In this document: in pieces, positions 25,501 through 32,910 of the stretch
Numbering within the stretch: position 1 is the first letter of the stretch
Layout of the letters: each line of letters begins with the position of its first letter
Source: Stenotrophomonas maltophilia
GTDB taxonomy: Bacteria > Pseudomonadota > Gammaproteobacteria > Xanthomonadales > Xanthomonadaceae
Assembly (NCBI RefSeq): GCF_002205165.1
Contig: NZ_NIVS01000019.1
Span: 1-64,000, forward strand
Reading direction: 5' to 3'
Length of the DNA: 64,000 bases
Notes under the pieces: model-generated
Database searches by the model: none
What the model was told of the DNA's origin: nothing
What the model saw: the letters and a program-made list of their open reading frames with translations, nothing else
Program-made: the position numbers and the translations under genes

Positions 25501-27125
25501 AACGCGATGCTGGCGTCCTGCTGTGGCAGCTCATGACGTGCGTTGGCACCAATCACCACTTCCTTGGAGCCGTTGGCAAACGCCCCATCGCCGACCAGCA
25601 CCTGGTAGTCCTGCGCGGCATTGACCGCCCAGCAGTCCACGCTGGCGACCAACAGGTTGACGCATTTGTTCGACCAGGCCGGCGACCCGTCCGGCAACAC
25701 CAGGCCGAGCAGGCCATTGGGATCGCCGTTGTTGATGTTGTAGATGTAGCTGTCGGAGGTGACGCCGCCGATCAGGGTCAGGTGCGAGCTGCCACCGGTG
25801 CTGGCGTTGCCCAGGCCATCGAGCAGCGTGCCGACCGGGGTCAGGTTGACCACCGGAACGCCCAGCACCGTGGTCACCGAATAGGTCTGCATCACGTTGG
25901 CGCTGCTGACCGACAGATTGCCGTTGCGCACATAACCGTCGCCGCCCAGCAGCCCCTGCGCCGTGGGCCCGACCAGCTGCGAAAGGGAGCCGACCAGGCC
26001 ACCGGTGCCGATGATCAGACCCGCATTCGGATCGGCCGGTACCGGCCCTTTCGGGCTGCCCGGCGGCAACGCCGTCGGTGCCGGGAACACGGTGCCGAGG
26101 ATCGGCGTGGTGATCGCGCCGACCGCACCGAGCACCGGTGTGGTGATCGCGCCCACCGTGGTGCCGACGCCGTCGAGCAGACCACCAACGGCCCCGCCGA
26201 CGCCGTTCAACAACCCACCGAGGGCGTTGCCCAGTCCATTCGGCGCCAGCGCCATCGAGCTGGTCTGCACGGCGCTGACGCCCGCCGTCACGCGCTTGGG
26301 ATTGCGGTCAGCGGCATCGACCACATGGCCGAGCGCATCCACGCGTACACCGCCGGCGACAGTGCTGGCCAGCGAGGCCTGCACGGCGTCCGGGGCGTCG
26401 GGGGTCACGGTAGCCTCGGCGATCAAGGCCGCCTTGGCCTGCACCTCGGCCGCCGCCAGGCGTGCCTGGGCGGCCGTATCGACCTTGGTTTCCAGGGCGG
26501 CATTGAGCGGCGACGGTGCGGCGGCGACGGCCACCTTGACGGTCGCATTCGCTTCGGCCTGCGCTGCCAACGCCCCACGGGCGGCGGCGGTCAGTCGCGC
26601 ATCGGCCTTGACCGGCACCTGCACTGCGACGGCCGACGGCGCACGCGTGGCCGCAGCGTCAATGCCCAGCTCGGCCAATGCCGCCACCTGGGTACCCGGT
26701 GCGGCGACGCGCCGGGGCAGATCGGCGCTCAGCTGTGCACCGGTCTGCACCTGCAGCGCTGGCCGGCCGTGGGCCGCCTGATCGCCGAGATTGAGGTTGA
26801 CGTTGGCATCCACGCTCAGCAGCGGCGTGGTGCCACGATCGCGTGCCGCGGCGGCCAAGGCCACTTCAGCGTCGAGTTTCACCGGCAGCGGTGCGGTGTA
26901 CTTGGCCGCCAGTGCCTGCAGGTCGGTAAGTGTCTGGTTCTCGCCAGCCCATGCACTGCCTGTGCACAGCGCCAGTGACAAGCCCAGCGACAACACCGAC
27001 ATCGGCACCTTCAAGTGCACTACCACCGGGCCTGCGGCCAGGCTGCCGCGCGCGGTGGCGATTTCGGAGACGACCACCAGGGCATTCAGCCGGTGGCTCC
27101 ACACCAATCGAAAGATACGGTTCAT
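22590..27125 (-). CDS. YadA-family trimeric autotransporter adhesin
   Basis: 1511 residues. It opens with an extended type V signal peptide (MNRIFRLVWSHRLNALVVVS). Residues about 70-450 are an unusual Ala/Val/Gly-rich region without head repeats. From about 500 on there are YadA-head motifs (SVALG, GAEATSSQANSVALG), five neck sequences of the form NVAAG..ATDAVNV.QL, three long stalk repeats with FGG motifs, and the C-terminal membrane anchor (about 1440-1511, ASAGVASAMAVAALPQ ... GVAVGAGIQW). Such proteins trimerise and mediate adhesion and biofilm formation. An AraC regulator is encoded upstream and a TpgA-like anchor downstream. Confidence 0.93.
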   Translation of the reverse strand: MNRIFRLVWSHRLNALVVVSEIATARGSLAAGPVVVHLKVPMSVLSLGLSLALCTGSAWAGENQTLTDLQALAAKYTAPLPVKLDAEVALAAAARDRGTTPLLSVDANVNLNLGDQAAHGRPALQVQTGAQLSADLPRRVAAPGTQVAALAELGIDAAATRAPSAVAVQVPVKADARLTAAARGALAAQAEANATVKVAVAAAPSPLNAALETKVDTAAQARLAAAEVQAKAALIAEATVTPDAPDAVQASLASTVAGGVRVDALGHVVDAADRNPKRVTAGVSAVQTSSMALAPNGLGNALGGLLNGVGGAVGGLLDGVGTTVGAITTPVLGAVGAITTPILGTVFPAPTALPPGSPKGPVPADPNAGLIIGTGGLVGSLSQLVGPTAQGLLGGDGYVRNGNLSVSSANVMQTYSVTTVLGVPVVNLTPVGTLLDGLGNASTGGSSHLTLIGGVTSDSYIYNINNGDPNGLLGLVLPDGSPAWSNKCVNLLVASVDCWAVNAAQDYQVLVGDGAFANGSKEVVIGANARHELPQQDASIAFPGAGLNDPTDPTGVPTADYAARMGHSVVVGDSAKGTANGQTILGAEATSSQANSVALGYRSAANRGAQASYSAYGLSAPQVSAGEVSVGFAGGERQISNVAAGSAATDAVNVAQLQGAISQIDAVGTLAVTYDDDGAGGANYRRVTLGGGTGTSTIANLANGAVNATSTEAVNGAQLFDTNQAIVDYFGGVTAYDPATGAWTAPSFQISTISTGGAVAQGVYDNASDAFSAVDGSLVNLNTQITDIRNGAGSRYLKINSTGADATAGGLDSIAVGTGASATAANSIAVGAGALADREDTVSVGAVGAERQVVNVAAGTQATDAVNLGQLEASEQGALRYDLNPDGSVNYASATLGNGGGTTTLSNLAAGSVTATSSEAINGAQLFAANQTVATHLGGGAVVDANGVVTAPSYTINNVASNGQVTAGSYDNVGSAFDAVSTSLANVADQTDTVDRLAVKYDADASGNATNTITLAGDASGAAVSLTQLADGRVLAGSLDAVNGNQLFQTNNALVGYFGGTTNFDGNTGIWTAPTFRISSIATDGSVIANDYNDVTVAFSAVDASLTNLNSRIDQIQPGGNSQYVQVNSTKGAATAGGADSIAIGPLASAAGSGSAAIGDGASASADNSVALGAGSVASVGAQTGYTGAYGKAGASNSVGEVAVGSTGAERKVTHVADGSERYDAVNVGQLQNGVNYAISESKTYTDTQINNINNGTSGMFQVNNTQNLAAPAATGDNAVAGGAGAAAAGNNATALGNGANAQGSNSVALGAGSAANRANTVSVGSSGAERQIANVADGSEATDAVNVRQLQASQQGTIRYDSNVNGTTNLNSVTLGSTATGPTTVRNVAAGTAGTDAVNVDQLRSGMAQTLDWSKAYTDERMDSFDRNLQKTDNRASAGVASAMAVAALPQPYEAGRSMASVAAGSFNGESGVAVGISGVSEGGRWIYKFSGSTNSRGDGGVAVGAGIQW
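23770..25070 (-). repeat. Three stalk repeats of the adhesin
   Basis: Three roughly 100-residue units in the adhesin share the pattern: short TLG/TLAG strand, a (S/T)xEAVNGAQLF-type block, then (Y/H)(F/L)GG, a WTAP(S/T)F or VTAPSY block and a (V/A)FSAVD-type helix. They read minus-strand from about 25070, 24450 and 24085. Boundaries are approximate. Confidence 0.7.
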
Positions 27126-27221
27126 CAGGTATTCCCCCGTGTACGAACGCGTTGAACATCACCGGTGCCTGACGGCACGTGGATGTCATTACAGTCGAGG
27201 GGTCAAACCACGAGCACTTCA

Positions 27222-27305
27222 TTCCGGCAGCGCAAACGTGCGTTCCGGCAAGACGACGGGGAAAACCGGCAGCGGGATGGGCAATTTCGGCAGCTTGCCG
27301 AATAT
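27222..27305. promoter_or_regulatory. Four 21-bp-phased CCGGCA repeats (candidate AraC operator)
   Basis: CCGGCA occurs at 27224, 27245 and 27266, and TCGGCA at 27287, each exactly 21 bases after the last. The best-preserved core is TTCCGGCAGC. The array lies between an AraC-family gene (stop 27341) and the adhesin start (27125). Two-turn spacing of direct repeats is typical of AraC-family operators. The last repeat also forms an inverted repeat (TTCGGCA-GCT-TGCCGAA, 27286-27302). Confidence 0.55.
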
Positions 27306-27340
27306 GTGCACGGCGCAGGTGCAGAGGCCGGTTTGAACGA

Positions 27341-28330
27341 TCAGGCCGGGCTGCCCATCTGCGCAGGCGCGCGCATCAACGTGTCGCGCGGCAGCTCGCC
27401 GAACACGCGTCGATAGTTGTCGGCGAATCGTGAGAGATCCCACAGCCCGCAGCTGAGTGCGATGGCCTTGACCGATTTTCGGCTGGAATCGGCCATCGAC
27501 AGCCCGCGGCAGGCCGCGCATAACCGCAGCATCGACAGATACCGGTTGGGCGAGGTGCCGAAGAGGTCTTCGAAGGCATACCGCAACGCACGCTCGCTGA
27601 CACCGGCCGCGTCACAGATTTCATTCATATAGATATAACGACGCAGATTGAGCCGCATGAAATTCTCGGCGCGCTGGGCGATCAGATAATGCGTGCGCCG
27701 ACCGCGGCTGCAGGTGGGGTGGTCTTCACTGCCAGCGCCCAACAGTGCCTGGATGTGGTCATGCAGCAGCGTATCCACCGCATCGGCCGGCAAGGCACCG
27801 CCCTGCCCGGCCAACGCCGCGTGCACATCGGCGTAGCGCTGGGTGAGCCGCGCCCCGCTGCCTCCCGTGCTCACCTGGAACAGGGACAGTGCCTGACCGG
27901 AGGGCAAGGTGTTGCGCAGGCTCAACTCGGTCAGCTTGCGCTGCACGCGCTGCATGGGCGCGAGCAGCAGCGTCAGATGGGTACCGGCACTGAGCGTGAA
28001 CTCGCTGATGCCTTCGGGCAGCACGGTCAACGCCATGCCGGCGGCCAGCGGCATGCCATGGCACCAGCTTGCATTTTCGTCGGTCGCATGGACGAGGCCC
28101 AGCAGGCACCAGTCCTGGGGAAGCATGAAACGCCCGCGAAAATGGAAGCCGCTCACGGCGGTGCAGAACAACGCCTCGTCATGCACCTGCGATTCAATCG
28201 CCGCACGCGGGCCGTTGCCGTCGAGCAGCACCATCTCCAGATCGCACACGCGCAGCACACCGCTGAGCGAGGCCAGGTCGAATGCCCGCAGCCCGCTCTC
28301 GATCTGGTCTTCCACCACACCATCTACCAT
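27341..28330 (-). CDS. AraC-family transcriptional regulator of the adhesin locus
   Basis: 329 residues; AAAGGGGGC precedes the ATG. The N-terminal ~200 residues form a cupin-like sensing domain (FHFRGRFMLPQDWCLLGLVH, GMALTVLPEGISEF). The C-terminus is the AraC double helix-turn-helix (MNEICDAAGVSERALRYAFE, IALSCGLWDLSRFADNYRRVFGELP). It is a paralogue of the amber-interrupted gene at 16858-17829. It precedes the adhesin on the same strand with a 215-base gap holding phased repeats, so direct control of the adhesin is likely. Confidence 0.9.
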   Translation of the reverse strand: MVDGVVEDQIESGLRAFDLASLSGVLRVCDLEMVLLDGNGPRAAIESQVHDEALFCTAVSGFHFRGRFMLPQDWCLLGLVHATDENASWCHGMPLAAGMALTVLPEGISEFTLSAGTHLTLLLAPMQRVQRKLTELSLRNTLPSGQALSLFQVSTGGSGARLTQRYADVHAALAGQGGALPADAVDTLLHDHIQALLGAGSEDHPTCSRGRRTHYLIAQRAENFMRLNLRRYIYMNEICDAAGVSERALRYAFEDLFGTSPNRYLSMLRLCAACRGLSMADSSRKSVKAIALSCGLWDLSRFADNYRRVFGELPRDTLMRAPAQMGSPA

Positions 28331-28464
28331 GACAGTGATGCCCCCTTTGGCCTGGATCTCCGGTGCCTGCGCCGCATGGCCACCGGGTGCGCACTCCTGC
28401 GTTTCATGCTGCGCATTCTGTTACGGCCAACCCGCCGCGACGATGCCCGCCAGCTCACCCATCC

Positions 28465-28497
28465 AAATCATTCAGTGATCGCAGCTAAATCATTCAG
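28465..28497. repeat. Perfect 11-bp direct repeat, 22-bp period
   Basis: AAATCATTCAG occurs at 28465-28475 and again at 28487-28497. It lies about 135-165 bases upstream of the AraC gene start and upstream of the flp promoter candidate. It may be a regulator-binding site for either gene. Confidence 0.5.
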
Positions 28498-28654
28498 CCG
28501 ATGCGGCATCGGTTTTCGGCGAAGCCTTCGATGCGCATTTTTGGCAAGTATGCCCGAACTGGACCGCAGGTAAACAGAATCATAATCACCGTCACAAATA
28601 TGACCGTCACCCGTGAAATCCAGCGTTTATACGCGCGCCAACGCTGTCAAAAAG

Positions 28655-28682
28655 TTGACATCACAGGACCATCACATAATCT
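28655..28682 (+). promoter_or_regulatory. Candidate sigma-70 promoter of the Tad/flp operon
   Basis: TTGACA (28655-28660), a 16-base spacer and TAATCT (28677-28682) read toward flp. The -35 box is also the right arm of a perfect inverted repeat TGTCAA-N4-TTGACA (28645-28660), which could be an overlapping operator. The predicted leader would be about 430 bases. Confidence 0.4.
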
Positions 28683-29123
28683 CCACCCGCACTTCACTTT
28701 GCCGCGATTACATCAACTCCACGCACGGCCGACAAAACAACATCTTCATTTACTCAAGTTGAAGTGAGCGCTGCCGATTTTGTGTATTGGATACCGCGCG
28801 CTTCATCGAGCATCCAGTCAGGACGCCCGGTGGTACCGACGCGGTGATGCTGCAACGCAGGGGGAACGCCATGGACAGCAACCTTCATTTCCAGTGCCCG
28901 CATCGCCACTGCCGCACCTCGCAGGCAATGGCCGCACTGTCCAACGCGATCTGCCGCCAATGATGTCGGCCGGCACCGCCCGGTCGATAGCGCAGGCCTG
29001 AAAAGGCTGCACCGCGCAGGATGCGCGGTCGGGATGGCCGACCTGGCGGAGCCAGGCAACTCCATCGGTACCAGGGGCTGTATCCGCCCGTTCGGGCTCT
29101 GATTGGGATAGGGAGAAACCGTC

Positions 29124-29312
29124 ATGAATGCATCCGTTCGCAAGTTCCTCGTGGAAGAAGATGGCGTGACCGCGCTCGAATACGGCCTGCTGGCTGCCGT
29201 GATCGCGGGCATTTTGGTGGCTGTCGGCAAAGAGGAAATCGAGAACTTCTTCAAGAACCTCTTCGGGAAGCTCGGCGAAGTCGTCGAAGACGCCACCGGA
29301 AAAGCGACCTGA
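29124..29312 (+). CDS. flp: Flp-family type IVb pilin
   Basis: 62 residues. Short basic leader ending at Gly14, then VTALEYGLLAAVIAGILVAVG: the prepilin cleavage site with the Glu at +5 and Tyr at +6 that define Flp pilins. The C-terminus is short and Lys/Glu-rich. It is the major subunit of the Tad pilus, cleaved by the peptidase encoded next. GGGAG precedes the ATG. A weak inverted repeat (GTCGCC...GGCGAC, 29337-29360) follows and could reduce downstream transcription relative to the pilin. Confidence 0.95.
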   Translation: MNASVRKFLVEEDGVTALEYGLLAAVIAGILVAVGKEEIENFFKNLFGKLGEVVEDATGKAT

Positions 29313-29410
29313 TCGTCTGATCTGAAGGCCATCGCTGTCGCCCGGCTCTCCCGCGGCGACGGCGTGGCATGGACCACGCTGTCGCACGACCGATTCGGGG
29401 GACATATCGC

Positions 29411-29956
29411 ATGGAACTCCTTCCCCTGGTGGCACTGCTGCTGGGCGTACAGGTCGCCATCCATGACCTGTATGCCCGGCGGGTATCCAATCGCGGGTTG
29501 CTGTTGGCCACTGGCGTCGCGCTGGTCGCGCTTGCCTGGCAATGGATGATGGCGGGCCGCGGTTTTCCGGGCACGCATCTGCTCGGTTTCGCGCTGGGAT
29601 TGCTATCGCTGCTGCCGTTCTATGCCATCGGCTGGATGGGCGCCGGTGATGTGAAGTACTTCGCGGTGCTCGGCCTGCTGCTGGGCGCCGCGCCGCTGTT
29701 GCCGATCTGGATCATCGCCAGCCTGCTCGCCGGCGCGCACGCGATGTGCGTGATCGTCGCGCGGCGCATCGTGCCGGCGCTGTCCCACGGCGCACTCTCC
29801 ACCGACTCCAGCGGTCCGGTATCGCGCCGGCTGCAACCGGTAGTGGCGCAGTGGCGTCACGCGCGCCAGGGGCGGGTTGGCATCCCGTATGCGGCCTACC
29901 TGGCGTTGGCCAGTCTGTGGTGGGTGCTGCAGCAGCACTTCGGCGGTGCTGCATGA
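29411..29956 (+). CDS. cpaA: Prepilin peptidase CpaA/TadV (A24 family)
   Basis: 181 residues, about five or six transmembrane helices. Both catalytic aspartates are present: Asp19 in AIHDLYARRVSN and Asp80 in the GxGD motif (MGAGDVKYF). It lacks the N-terminal methylase half of PilD, as expected for the Tad subgroup. It cleaves the Flp prepilin and the TadE-type pseudopilin at the inner membrane. Its stop overlaps the next gene's start (ATGA). Confidence 0.92.
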   Translation: MELLPLVALLLGVQVAIHDLYARRVSNRGLLLATGVALVALAWQWMMAGRGFPGTHLLGFALGLLSLLPFYAIGWMGAGDVKYFAVLGLLLGAAPLLPIWIIASLLAGAHAMCVIVARRIVPALSHGALSTDSSGPVSRRLQPVVAQWRHARQGRVGIPYAAYLALASLWWVLQQHFGGAA

Positions 29957-30441
29957 GCGTCACTCTCCCTCGCCGCCATCCTGCCCGACGCCAACGCGGT
30001 ATCGCCACGCTGGAATTCGCATTGATGCTGATGTTCGGCCTGCTGCCATTGCTGCTGGTGACCTATTCCGGCGTGATGATCATGGCCGTGCAGCAGACGC
30101 TCTCGGCGGCGTCGGCCGAAGGCGCCCGGGCCGCGTTCCGCCATGCCACGCCGAGTGAGCGCCGCACGGCGGCCTGCTTGGCGGCACGACGCTCCATGCA
30201 ATGGCTGCTGACCTACGCCAAGCAGACGCCTGACTGCGCCGTGGCAGGCGCCCCGCCGATCACCGTTTCCACGCCTGCGCCCTGCGCGGACCTGCCCGCC
30301 GTGCAGTGCATCCGCGTGGAAGTGAGCTACGACTATCGCGCCCACCCCTTCCTGCCCGGCACGGGCCGTGTCTATGGCTGGGTGATGCCCACGCCGCTGC
30401 GCAGCAGCGCCGTCTCCCAACTGGACCTCGGCGGCAACTGA
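29953..30441 (+). CDS. TadE-like pseudopilin
   Basis: 162 residues. A basic leader ends in RRQRG16, followed by IATLEFALMLMFGLLPLLLV, with Glu at +5, so it should be cut by the same prepilin peptidase. The rest is periplasmic and includes two cysteine pairs' worth of Cys residues. TadE-type minor pilins are needed for Tad pilus assembly. Its start overlaps the peptidase stop by 4 bases. Confidence 0.88.
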   Translation: MSVTLPRRHPARRQRGIATLEFALMLMFGLLPLLLVTYSGVMIMAVQQTLSAASAEGARAAFRHATPSERRTAACLAARRSMQWLLTYAKQTPDCAVAGAPPITVSTPAPCADLPAVQCIRVEVSYDYRAHPFLPGTGRVYGWVMPTPLRSSAVSQLDLGGN

Positions 30442-30460
30442 TGACCCTCCGGAGAACCGC

Positions 30461-31498
30461 ATGCTCAAGTTGACCCGCATCGCCGCGATCCTGTTGATCG
30501 GCCTGGCGGTGATCCTGGCGATCGTCGCCTTCGGCGTCAGCCGTCGCGCCAGCCAGGTGCCGCCGGGCACACCCGCGACGGCCAGCACGCCCGAACAACC
30601 GGCGACGTGGCCGGTGGTCGAGGCGGTCGGCGCCCTGCCCGCCGGGCGACCCATCACCGCCGAGGACCTGCGGGTCAGCGGTCATCCGCAGCGCCCCGTG
30701 GGCGCCTACACCTCGATCAATGCCCTGGTTGGCGCCGTGCCGACCCAGGACATCCCGGCCGGCACCCAGATCCAGACCGCGCAGATCGCGCAGGGTTTTT
30801 CGCTGCGCCTGAATCCCGGCGAGCGCGCACTGGCCGTGCCGGTGGACGAACTGGTCGCCGCAGGCAACCGCATCCAGCCCGGCGATTTCGTCGATGTGTT
30901 CCTCAACCTGCGGGCGTCGGGTGGATTGCGCGACGAAGGCGACGCGCAGACCCGGCTGCTGTTGTCACGGCTGCGCGTACTCAGCTACGGCGCGCACGAC
31001 ATCCAGAGCGTGGCCAACGAGGCGGCCGATGGCAGCGAGCCGGCACCTTCAGACAGCCGCGCCCAGGACATCACCGGCGGCAGCAGTTCGGGCAGCGGTT
31101 CGCGCAGCGATGGAACGACTGCGCCGGCCCGCAGCGCCGTCCTGGCCGTGCCGGTTGCCGAGGCGAACCGGCTGCTGCTCGGCGCCCAGCAGGGCAAGCT
31201 GTTCCTGGCGCTGCGCAACCCGGCCGACATCGGCCTGCCGGACCGGGCGTTGTTCCCGGTGCCCAACCGCGTGCTCAGCCCGCGCCGCGAACTGTCGGCC
31301 GACGAGCGGCTTGCCCTGCAGCGCCCCGAGAACGACGCCTACGCCGGCATCGACAGCGACGCACTGGCCGGACGCGGGCGCAGCGCCGCCGCGGCGCTGT
31401 CCGTGCCCAGCACCGCCCCCCGGCGCGCCACACCGCGCGCGGACCGTGGCATCGAAATCATCCGTGGCGACATTTCCTCCCACAGCGGGTCGCGTTAA
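30461..31498 (+). CDS. cpaB: Tad pilus assembly protein CpaB/RcpC
   Basis: 345 residues. One N-terminal membrane anchor (AILLIGLAVILAIVAFGVS), then a SAF domain (about 50-115: VVEAVGALPAGRPITAEDLR ... VPTQDIPAGTQIQ) and the RcpC region (GERALAVPVDELVAAGNRIQ, GDFVDVFLNLR). It contains a Ser/Gly-rich linker near residue 205. CpaB/RcpC is a periplasmic part of the Tad secretion channel working with the secretin encoded next. Confidence 0.92.
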   Translation: MLKLTRIAAILLIGLAVILAIVAFGVSRRASQVPPGTPATASTPEQPATWPVVEAVGALPAGRPITAEDLRVSGHPQRPVGAYTSINALVGAVPTQDIPAGTQIQTAQIAQGFSLRLNPGERALAVPVDELVAAGNRIQPGDFVDVFLNLRASGGLRDEGDAQTRLLLSRLRVLSYGAHDIQSVANEAADGSEPAPSDSRAQDITGGSSSGSGSRSDGTTAPARSAVLAVPVAEANRLLLGAQQGKLFLALRNPADIGLPDRALFPVPNRVLSPRRELSADERLALQRPENDAYAGIDSDALAGRGRSAAAALSVPSTAPRRATPRADRGIEIIRGDISSHSGSR

Positions 31499-31502
31499 GC
31501 CC

Positions 31503-32885
31503 ATGCCGAGACAGCCCATGACCGAACGCCCCACCCTCGCGCGCCGTCTCTCCCACGCCCTGCCGCGCTGCCTGCTGGCCGGCGTGCTGATCGCCAGCCC
31601 GCTGCTGGCCAGTGCCGAAGCGGAGCTGGTGCTGCAGACGCGCGAGCAGCGCCCGTGGTCGTTGCCGGCCAATCTGGAGCGCATGGCCATCGCCGACCCC
31701 AGCGTGGCCGACGTGGTGATGCTGCGCGGCCGCGAGGCGCTGCTGGTGGGCAAGGCACCGGGGAGCACAACGCTGCTGCTGTGGCGCAACGGGAATCGCG
31801 AGCCGGAGCGGCTGCAGGTGGAAGTACGCAGCGCGGTCCAGGGCGCCCTGAGCGCATCGGGCGGCGGCACCGGGCTGATCGTGCAGGACGGTCAAGGCCT
31901 GCTGCAGGGCCTGAGTCCTTCGCTGCTGGACCACCAGAACAGTGTCAAAGCCGCTGCGATGGCGGTGGGCAAGGAGGGCCAGCTGGCGGACGTCTCCACC
32001 ATCGCCAGTGGCGGCGTGGTCCAGGTCGAGGTGAAGATCGTCGAGTTCAACAAGTCGGTGCTGCGCCAGATCGGCATGAGCTTCGGCAACAAGAATTTCA
32101 ACCGCAACAACGGCTTCTACTACGGCATCACCCGCCCCGGCGCCACCCTCCCCGGTGTGTTGCCGGCCGGCGAAACGGCGGGGCCCGACGACGTCATCAT
32201 CACCAACCCGCTTTCCTCGGCGTTCGGGCTGGTGTTCAAATCCCTCACCCACGGCTGGGACGCCAACATCGACCTGCTGCAGAGCAACGGCATGGCCCGG
32301 GTCCTGGCCGAGCCCACCCTGGTCGCGCTGTCCGGGCAGAGCGCCAGTTTCCTGGCCGGTGGCGAGCTGCCGATCCTGGAGCCGCAGGGCCTGGGTACCA
32401 CGACCGTCACCTTCAAACCCTTCGGCATCGGCCTGACCGTCACGCCGACCGTGCTCGGCCCGAACCGCATCGCCCTGAAGGTCGCGCCGGAAGCCAGCGA
32501 TCTGAACTATGCCGCCGGCATCACCTACAACGATGTGCAGGTGCCGTCGATCACCACCCGCCGTGCCGACACCACAGTGGAACTGGGTGACGGAGAGACG
32601 TTCGTCATCGGCGGCCTGGTCAGCAACAACGTCAGCTCCAATGTGGACAAGGTGCCGCTGCTCGGCGATCTGCCGATCATCGGCTCGTTCTTCCGCACCC
32701 TCAACTACAAGAAGGAAGAAAAGGAGCTGGTCATCATCGTCACGCCACGGCTGGTGCAGCCGTTGGCCCAAGGCACCGAGGTGTCGTTGCCCGGCCAGCG
32801 CGAGGCCTCGCCGAACCTGCCGGTCTGGGGCGCCTGGCTGCTGAGCCCGGCCTCCTCGGACCAGCTGCCCGGCTTCTCGCGCTGA
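31503..32885 (+). CDS. cpaC: Tad secretin CpaC/RcpA
   Basis: 460 residues from ATG 31503; a second ATG at 31518 is also possible. Signal peptide ends near PLLASAEA. The N-terminal pilus-secretin domain (PWSLPANLERMAIADPSVAD) leads to the type II/III secretin domain with VPSITTRRADTTVELGDGET, VPLLGDLPIIGSFFR and a final ELVIIVTPRLVQPL. It forms the outer-membrane ring through which the Flp pilus leaves. Confidence 0.93.
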   Translation: MPRQPMTERPTLARRLSHALPRCLLAGVLIASPLLASAEAELVLQTREQRPWSLPANLERMAIADPSVADVVMLRGREALLVGKAPGSTTLLLWRNGNREPERLQVEVRSAVQGALSASGGGTGLIVQDGQGLLQGLSPSLLDHQNSVKAAAMAVGKEGQLADVSTIASGGVVQVEVKIVEFNKSVLRQIGMSFGNKNFNRNNGFYYGITRPGATLPGVLPAGETAGPDDVIITNPLSSAFGLVFKSLTHGWDANIDLLQSNGMARVLAEPTLVALSGQSASFLAGGELPILEPQGLGTTTVTFKPFGIGLTVTPTVLGPNRIALKVAPEASDLNYAAGITYNDVQVPSITTRRADTTVELGDGETFVIGGLVSNNVSSNVDKVPLLGDLPIIGSFFRTLNYKKEEKELVIIVTPRLVQPLAQGTEVSLPGQREASPNLPVWGAWLLSPASSDQLPGFSR

Positions 32886-32910
32886 GCCCGATGCCAGGAA
32901 CCCGCCCGCC

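Larger units (their letters stand above)
28331..29123. other. AT-richer 0.8-kb intergenic region upstream of the Tad operon
   Basis: No convincing gene fills this gap between the divergent AraC and flp genes. From about 28440 to 28780 base composition drops clearly in GC relative to the neighbours, with a 22-bp-spaced direct repeat, paired ACCGTCAC boxes (28588-28595, 28603-28610) and a sigma-70-like promoter. A 30-codon frame at 28871-28963 has a good GGGGGA site and a CPHRHC motif, but I cannot support it as a gene. A CCTGG/CCAGG hairpin sits at 29042-29056 in the flp leader. Confidence 0.6.

Noticed and set aside
22542..26978. Open frame of 1478 codons on the plus strand opposite the adhesin
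   Set aside because: It is low-complexity Arg/Gly/His-rich translation with no domains, mirroring the repeats of the real minus-strand adhesin gene. High GC content keeps the antisense frame free of stops.
28871..28963. 30-codon frame with a good ribosome site and CPHRHC motif upstream of flp
   Set aside because: Too short to support from sequence alone; kept only as a note in the intergenic entry.
29337..29360. Terminator between flp and cpaA
   Set aside because: The GTCGCC/GGCGAC arms are short with a 12-base loop and no T-run; at most a weak attenuating structure.
28754..29578. 274-codon minus-strand frame across the flp leader and pilin
   Set aside because: Antisense to flp and cpaA, no recognisable domain, and composition typical of a shadow frame.
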